From NCBI GenBank assembly GCA_009809945.1, contig WTPW01000625.1, positions 284,639 to 348,638 of the forward strand: a DNA stretch of 64,000 bases, read 5' to 3'. Each line of letters starts with the position of its first letter. Positions within the stretch are counted from its first letter, which is position 1. Below, one piece after another: positions 57,718-64,000 of this stretch. The position numbers and the translations under genes were made by a program. The DNA comes from Gigaspora margarita (lineage: Eukaryota; Glomeromycota; Glomeromycetes; Diversisporales; Gigasporaceae). The notes below the pieces were generated by a model. That model was not told where the DNA came from. It saw only the letters and a program-made list of their open reading frames with translations, and searched no databases.

Positions 57718-58001
57718 TAGGGTTCTACAATTTGATTTGATCTTCAAATATTTGAATCAAATATTTGATCAAATTCAAATTCAAATTAACTATAGTTGAT
57801 TTGATCAAATTCAAATCTGGCCAAATTTGATTTGATTTGACAAATATTTGATTTGATTTGAAAATTACTATTAAAAATTCAAATTCAAATCAAATTCAAA
57901 TCCAAATATTTGAATCAAATCAAATTCAAATTAGGGTCAATTTGTTTTAATCAAATTCAAATTGACCCAATATTTGATTTAATTTGAATTTGAGGAACCC
58001 T
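57718..58001. mobile_element. hAT-type MITE of 284 bp (CAAATATTTG family), copy 5
   Basis: Perfect 8-bp duplication ATTATAAT at 57710-57717 and 58002-58009, inside a linker of array A. Ends TAGGGTTCTACAATTTG and (other strand) AGGGTTCCTCAAATTC. The best-preserved copy of the family. Confidence 0.9.
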
Positions 58002-59189
58002 ATTATAATAGATGTTTTAAGTTTTTTTTGAAATCATTGAGCAAAGATATCTTGACAACCATCAAGTCAAATTCAATGAACTTTTTTTTTTAAATTCTGT
58101 GAAAATATAGAATTCAAAAAAAAAAAGTCCATTGAATTTGACTTAGTAGTTATCAAGATACATTCACTCAAAATTTAGAAAAATTTGGTTATTACTTTAA
58201 TTTTGATAGATATTTTGAGTTTTTTAAAACTTTGAGCAAAAATATCTTGACAACTACTAAGTTAAACTTTCTTTTTTGAATTTTGTAGATCAACCAAAAA
58301 AAGTTCATCAAATTTGATTTGGTAGTTGTCAAAATACCTTCACTCAAAGTTTAGAAAAAATTTAGTATATTAAATCTGTTTGCATTAATCTACATAAATT
58401 AACCAATCAAATATATCCATAACAAAAATTTAATATCATCAGGCATAACAAATAGATCATTCCATATTTAATAAATAAAAAAACAGAATTCAAATATTCA
58501 GAACCTTGTAAATAAAAACAGTTCAAAATAATTTTATATTTATTAACTTCATATAATTAGAATACTTATAATTTTATTGGATATTGGTTTTTTAAGCCAG
58601 TTTAAAAAGTCCACTTTAGCTTGAAAACCTAAATTTTAGGAGCCTACTATATGAAATTTAGTAGTTATTTGGGTTTGAAAATTTTGGAAGTTCTAGAAGC
58701 TTCTAAGTTTTATCTAGTTTCAAAGGTTTTGAAAATTTCAGATTTGGACTTTTGGCCTAGCACTCATAAAATTTCAGATATAAATTTTTTTACAAAAAAA
58801 TCTATAATTTCAAGTATTAACTATAATTTTTTAAATTTTTTAAATTTTTTAGAATTTATATCTAGAATTATTAGATTTAACTAATTTTCTAAAAATTTCT
58901 ATATTATATTATAATTTGTAATATGCAGAAATAAGACTGTATATACAAAATATTTTGGAATTTTAGAATATTTTAGAATTTCACAACTCTGGTCTATACT
59001 AGCAGCAAAGGGTGCATCTATAAATAATGTTATATTTGAGGGAAGGGTCCCCAAAAAATATAATGATTTTTCAATAAATAGGGGGATCAAAAAAATATAA
59101 TATAATTTTTTTATAAAAATTTGTTCAAAATATAATCCAGAGGTCTAAAGTGGATATTTTGGTAACTTTTAAATCATCTCGAGGAGAGG

Positions 59190-59420
59190 ATTCGAATAGT
59201 ACCAAAATCATTTGATTTGGATCACTGGATCACGTTTTATTAATAAACTACTATTGGTTATTATGTTTTTTTTTATAAAATTACTATAAAAATCAATAGT
59301 ATTTTGTGAATGACTCTTGATTTAGTAATCCAAATAAAATGATTTTGGTACCATTGGATTCGTCTAATAGAGACGAATCGAATGGTACCAAAATCATCCA
59401 AATTGGATTACTAGATCATA
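59190..59420. repeat. Palindromic repeat related to 2241-2756
   Basis: GGTACCATTGGATTCGTCT and AGACGAATCGAATGGTACC are inverted around 59372, flanked by TTTAGTAATCCAAATAAAAT / ATCCAAATTGGATTACTAGA. A third, inverted-half copy (GATTCGAATAGTACCAAAAT) stands at 59188. It retains CpG. Confidence 0.7.
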
Positions 59421-59779
59421 ATCAGTATTTAAAATAGAAATTTTAATTTACTGGTACATTCATACATTCATCTGTTATATAAAAAAATACTGGTTCAAAA
59501 AAAAACCTGTAAAAAATTTTTATTTAAATTAAGTATTTGTAGTTAATTTGCATTAGTTGATTTTTATTAGCTTAGCTATCTTAGTTAGCTAATTTTCAAA
59601 AAATTGACAGTTAATTTTTGTGTTAAATTTTATTAAAGATCACAGTAACCAATCAAATTTAGGCTAGTCCAGTTGTTTATACTACATTCCTAGTATATAT
59701 GCATATGCATTTATGTGCCCTTATAATAATTTTCTAATTTAGTATGCGAGAATCTATCTTGTCAGTTAAAAATCAAATA

Positions 59780-62185
59780 TTTCAAAATTTTAAGTAAAGA
59801 TATCTTGACAACTATTCAATGAACTTTTTTATTTACATTATATGTATTTGTAGAATTAAAATAAAAAAAACATTCATCAAATTTAATCAGGTAGCTATCA
59901 AGAGAACTTCACTTAATTTAGAGAAAAACCAAAACATCTATCAAAATAAAAGCTGCACCAAAGTTTTTAAAACTTTGAACGAAGATATCTTGACAACTAT
60001 TTGAATAAATTCAATGAACTTTTTTTATTTGAATTCTATGAATTTATAGAATTAAAATAAAAAATTATCAAATTTAGTCAAATATGTCAATATATCTTTG
60101 TTCAAATTTTAAAAAACTTTGGCACAGCTTTTATTTTAATAGACATTTTGATTTTTTTCAAACTTTAAGCAAAGATATCTTGACAACCATCTAATCAAAT
60201 TTAATGAACTTTTTTTATTTGGGTTCTATATATTTATATAATTTAAATAAAAAAAGTCCATCAAATTTGGTTAGACTATTGTCAAGATAAATTTGCTTAA
60301 AGTTTTAAAAAAACTTTGGCACAGCTTTTTTTTTGATAGATATTTTGATTTTTCTTTAACTTTAAGCGAAGATATCTTGACAACCATCTAACTAAATTTG
60401 ATAAATTTTTTTATTTAAATTCTATGAATATATAAAATTCAAAAAAAAAAGTTTATCAAATTTAGTCAGATAGTTGTCAGGATATCTTTGCTCAAAGTTA
60501 GAGAAAAATCAAAATATCTATCAAAAAAAAGCTATGCTAAAGTTTTTTTAAAACTTTGAGCAAGTTATCTTGATAACAGTCTAACCAAATTCGATGAACT
60601 TTTTTTATTTGAATTCTATGAATTTATAGAATTTAAATAAAAATGTTCATCAAAATTGATCAGATAGTTGTCAATATCTTTGCTCAAAGTTAGAGAAAAA
60701 TTAAAATGTTTATCAAAATAAAAGCTGTACTATTTTGTTAAAACTTTGAATAAAGATATCATGACAACTATCTAAATAAATTTATTAATTTTTTATTTGA
60801 ATTCTGTGAATTCATGGAATTAAAATAAAAAAAGTTCATCAAATTTGTTCAGATAGTTGTCAAGATATCTTCATTTAAAGTTTTAAAAACTTTGGTATAG
60901 CTTTTATTTTGATAGATGTTTTGATTTTTTTCTAACTTTGAGCAAAGATATCTTGACAACCATCTGATCAAATTTGATGAACATTTTTTATTTGAATTCT
61001 ATAAATTCATAGGATTCAAAAAAAAAAAAGTTTATTGAATTTGGTTAGACTGTTGTCAAGATAACTTGCTCAAAGTTTTAAAAAAACTTGGTGCAGCTAG
61101 AGCCCCAGACATCTAGTATAGAGGTCATACTTGAAATTTTTTAGCAAAAACACCTAAAATTTGAGAAACAAAAAACAGTTTTTGGCAATTATCTTGGCAT
61201 CTATTAGTCCAATATGAAAGAACTTTTTTTTAAAATGAAGCTCTTAGTAAGGCGCATCTAACAAAAAAAGGCTTATTCAATTCTTATCACTAAATTAGAA
61301 GTTATTAAAGTAAATAGATTTTGTTATTTTTAGCAAATTAGGCCAAAAATTGGCCAAAATCCAGTTTATGACTTATATAAGAGATATCCAGGGTCCTAAG
61401 TAGCTTTTTTTTATAGACATTTGGATTTTTTTCTACCTTTGAGCAAAGATATTTTAACAACCATTTGACTAAATTTGATGAATTTTTTTTTGAATTCTAT
61501 ATATTTATAGTATTTAAATAAAAAAATTTATCAATTTAGTTAAATGGTTGCCAAGATATTTTTTCTCAAAGTTAGAGAAAAATCAAAACATCTATCAAAA
61601 AAAAAGCTGCGCCAAAGTTTTATTAAACTTTGAGCAAAGTTATCTTGACAATGGTCTAACTATAATTGATGACCTTTTTCTTTTATTTGAATTCTATGAA
61701 TTTATAGGATTAAAATAAAAAAAATCATCGAATTTAGTTAGATAGTTGTCAAAATATCTTTGCTCAAAGTTAGAGAAAAATTTAAAACATCTATCAAAAT
61801 AAAAGCTGTACCAAAGTTTTTTAAAACTTTGAATGAAGATATCTTGACAACTATCTGAACAAATTTGATGAACTTTTTTTTTATTTGAATTCTATGAATT
61901 TATAGAATTCAAATAAAAAAAGTTCATCGAATTTGTTCAGATGTTGTCAAGATATCTTTGTTCAAAGTTTTAAAAAACTTTGGTGCAACTTTTATTTTAA
62001 TAGATATTTTGATTTTTCTCTAATTTTGAGTGAAAATTTATTGGCAACTATCTAATTAAATTTGGTGAACTTTTTTTTATTTTAATTCTAAAATTCATAT
62101 AATGCAAATAAAAAAAAGTTCATTGAATTTAGTCAGATAGTTGCCAAGTTATCTTCGCTCAAAGTTTTAAAATTTTTGATTTTTG
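59780..62185. repeat. Hairpin array B: about 11 palindromic units
   Basis: Units resemble those of array A but form a subfamily: AACTTTGAGCAAAGATATCT + TGACAACCATCTAATCAAAT + TTGATGAACTTTTTTATTTG, a loop around TCTATGAATTTATAGAATT, then the inverse. Linkers (ATCTATCAAAATAAAAGCTG + CACCAAAGT) alternate in orientation as one forward, two reverse, two forward, two reverse, two forward, one reverse. Period about 170-200 bp. A MITE splits the array at 61100-61397. Confidence 0.85.
61100..61397. mobile_element. MITE, GGACCCGGACATCTC family, copy 1
   Basis: 298 bp. Ends AGCCCCAGACATCTAGTATA + GAGGTCATA and (other strand) AGGACCCTGGATATCTCTTA. The interior contains CCAAAAATTGGCCAAAATCC and matches 62675-62963 in opposite orientation. 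Confidence 0.8.
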
Positions 62186-62458
62186 ACTAACAAAATAGAT
62201 TCTTATACTAAATTAGAAAATGATCATCAGATTATTGGGGACACATAGATGCGTGCATATATATGTACTGGTTACTTCAAAAATTCAGATCATGCACTTT
62301 TTGTTGCACTAGCACAATTTTATAATACTGGTATATATAATATAAAAAATGATAGATTCAGATTTTTATCATGCTATTTTATATACTGGTTATAATATAT
62401 CTAAGTTTTTGTAAAATTTTATATATTAACATATGGATTTTAAAAATTTTTTATATAG

Positions 62459-62675
62459 CTAGGGGGTACATAACGTTATTTATAGATGCCTCCAAACTAC
62501 TATAGTATGAGCCTGTGTAGTAGATCTATGATTTAATTATTCTTAGGGATACATACTTTATTTTTATATTGCTAGAGGGTATATAACATTAATTATGGAT
62601 GCCCCAACTACTATAGTATGAGCCTGTGTAGTAGATCTATGATTTGATTATTTTTAGAGATACATACTTTATTTA
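62459..62675. repeat. 113-bp tandem duplication
   Basis: ACTACTATAGTATGAGCCTG + TGTAGTAGATCTATGATTT occurs twice, 113 bp apart, each copy preceded by GGGTAYATAACRTT...ATGC and followed by GGGATACATACTTTATTT-like sequence. In the second copy AACGTT has become AACATT. Confidence 0.85.
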
Positions 62676-62963
62676 GGACCCGGACATCTCTTATATAGGT
62701 CATAACTAGATTGTGGCCAATTTTGATCTAATTTGCTAAAAATGACAAAATCTATTTACTTTAATAACTTCTAATCCAGTGATCAGAATTGAATAAACAT
62801 TTTTTTGTAGATGCGCCTCACTAAGAGATTCATTTTAAAAAACAGTTCATTCAAATTGGACTACTGAATGCCAAGATAATTGCCAAAAACAGTTTCTTGC
62901 TTCTCAAATTTTAGGTGTTTTTGCTAAAAAATTTCAAGTATGACCTCTATAATAGATGCTCTT
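62675..62963. mobile_element. MITE, GGACCCGGACATCTC family, copy 2
   Basis: About 289 bp. Ends AGGACCCGGACATCTCTTAT + ATAGGTCATA and (other strand) AGCATCTATTATAGAGGTCA. Reverse orientation relative to 61100-61397. Confidence 0.8.
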
Positions 62964-63636
62964 TATTTTCAATAAAAATTTTATACAAACTTATTTAAGA
63001 AATGATTTATAGTTGAAGAGTCAAATTTTATAGTAATACTATTTGCCTAATATAGAGTAAAATACTATATGTTTCTAATTTTAAAAAAATATCTTTTAGT
63101 AAAAAAAAATCAAAAATTACCTATATTTTATGATACTTTTACCCAATTTTAATGATTTTATTACTATTAAGATCAGAAAAATTATTTCTATAATTTTTAT
63201 TAGAAGCCAAATAAATGATCATATAATAAAAAATACTTTTATATATAATTATGCCCTATTCTGGTATAATATAAAAAGTACTTTAAACTCTGGTTGTTTA
63301 CTATCAAATATTGATTATTTTATAATCTTTATCTGTAATTTACTCCTTAAATAATTTTTAAGACATATAGTATCTAACTAATTTGTATTAAATATTGATA
63401 TTATGATCTAAAGATATGACTAGTACAATCTGATTTCTAATTATTTATATATTGCCATAAATTAAATTATAAGCTTTTTTCTTATAATACATTCTTCAAA
63501 AGAATAAGCTTATAAAATTTTCTAAATTAAATCAAAATTTATCAAAATTTTATCAAATTTAAGTCAAAATTTATCTAAAATTTATTAAATTAAATCATAT
63601 TTTAATTTTTTAAACTAAATTTTATAGGTTTTAGCC
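62964..63636. other. AT-rich stretch, no supported feature
   Basis: A 74-codon plus-strand frame (63130-63354) is isoleucine-rich and has no motif. 63500-63600 repeats AAATTTATCAAAATTTTA-like words. Confidence 0.4.
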
Positions 63637-64000
63637 AGTTCTTATAAGAACCTTACTTTTAATTTGAAACATGTACAAAATTTAAAATGTTCTCTATTAA
63701 ATTTTTTTTGAAAACATTAAATTAGAAAAATATGTTCTCTATATAAATATATAAAATAATAAAAAATTGTGTTTATTGCTAGTTAGTAGAAATATAGAAC
63801 AGTTTAGTTGTTCTCAAATAACAACAAAAATTTTGAATAATATAATTTATTGGTTTATCTATTCCTAGTCTTGGTGCAATATTATTGCATAGCTACCTTA
63901 TTATTTAAACTTTTGATATATATATAAAATTATTAAATAAATACCAATTATATCAATATTAAATAAAAATTTTAAGATAGCTAAACTTACTACAATAATA
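63637..64000 (-). mobile_element. Partial second copy of the 12.1-13.5 kb hAT-like element
   Basis: Read on the opposite strand it matches 13240-13545: AAAATGTTCTCTATTAAATT, AAATATGTTCTCTATATAAA against AAAGAGAACATATTTTTTAA, and GGTTTATCTATTCCTAGTCT against AAAACTAGAAATGGATAAAC. It is cut by the end of the window. It lacks the nested MITE over the part visible. The terminal CATGAGAAC palindrome is degraded to CTTATAAGAAC. Confidence 0.7.

Larger units (their letters stand above)
54590..58770. repeat. Giant palindrome A: 6 + 6 hairpin units between inverted ends
   Basis: The outer parts are inverted copies (TGATATTAAATTTTTGTTAT at 54985 against AACAAAAATTTAATATCATC at 58425; AAAACTTCTAAAACT-type words further out). 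Between them stand about twelve hairpin units. In each, an arm AACTTTGAGCAAAGATATCT + TGACAACCACCAAGTCAAAT + TTGATGAACTTTTTTT is followed by a short loop and its inverse. Linkers read ATCTATCAAAATAGAAGTAA in the left half and the inverse in the right half, switching near 56790. Period about 180-195 bp. Insertions: 55607-56217, 56795-56920, 57718-58001. Frames of 60-100 codons over the arms are artefacts. Confidence 0.85.
58985..62540. mobile_element. Large inverted-ended element carrying hairpin array B
   Basis: Left: TCTATACTAGCAGC...GGTGCATCTATAAATAATGT at 58991-59032. Right (other strand): CTATAGTAGTTTGG + AGGCATCTATAAATAACGTT at about 62470-62510. These inverted ends enclose a palindromic insertion (59190-59420), hairpin array B and a MITE. 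No transposase was found, so it is non-autonomous. Confidence 0.6.

Noticed and set aside
54590..58770. Ordinary autonomous DNA transposon
   Set aside because: Although the ends are inverted, the interior contains only hairpin units and later insertions, with no transposase.
55060..62185. CRISPR-like or tandem gene array
   Set aside because: The ~190 bp units are inverted repeats with conserved linkers and no unique spacers or ORFs.
1..64000. tRNA or rRNA genes
   Set aside because: No paired A/B boxes with a cloverleaf and no rRNA-like conserved stretches were seen by eye; a covariance-model scan would be needed to exclude degraded ones.

Overview
This is very AT-rich eukaryotic DNA with one intact protein gene and otherwise layer upon layer of transposable elements, most of them broken. 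The mix (an I-type LINE with RNase H, a MULE transposase with a SWIM zinc finger, decayed Sel1-like and TPR repeat coding, Helitron and hAT non-autonomous elements, CpG loss in old repeats) suggests a repeat-expanded fungus, most likely an arbuscular mycorrhizal fungus (Glomeromycotina, Rhizophagus-like). That assignment is inference. No tRNA, rRNA, CRISPR array or prokaryotic signal was seen.

Layout. 1-7.2 kb: a CpG-bearing flank without a supported gene, several MITEs and a large palindrome, then a tandem array of ~410-455 bp units (3.65-7.19 kb) invaded by a hAT element with an 8-bp target-site duplication and by a poly(A)-tailed retroposon with a 14-bp duplication. 7.34-8.57 kb: the only convincing gene (minus strand, 409 codons, no intron), with a C-terminal ricin-B-type (QxW) repeat region. 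8.6-13.6 kb: a CpG-bearing domain with a dispersed repeat, MITEs and a 1.4 kb hAT-like element. 13.6-17.4 kb: nested long palindromes. 17.4-23.9 kb: dispersed and diverged tandem repeats. 23.9-29.8 kb: a decayed MULE with inverted ends, a transposase pseudogene and a TPR-repeat pseudogene, split by a younger palindromic element. 32.1-40 kb: a dead LINE on the plus strand interrupted by two hAT-type MITEs, a 664 bp hAT element and a probable Helitron carrying a 21-bp satellite. 41.5-45.6 kb: a ~270 bp tandem repeat split by a 2.3 kb foldback element with nested insertions. 45.8-53.3 kb: a foldback element split by a decayed minus-strand LTR retrotransposon that encloses Sel1-repeat remnants. 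54.6-62.5 kb: two large arrays of palindromic hairpins. 63.6-64 kb: one end of a second copy of the 12-13.5 kb hAT-like element.

How the parts relate. Few genes work together here; the window is a record of insertion order. Target-site duplications date many events relative to one another, paired filled and empty sites can be read, and matched copies show that repeats in the CpG-bearing domain keep CpG where copies elsewhere have TpG or CpA. The most unusual structure is at 55-62 kb: about 23 hairpin units of roughly 145 bp, joined by linkers of about 45 bp whose orientation is itself symmetric, so the DNA is palindromic at several scales.
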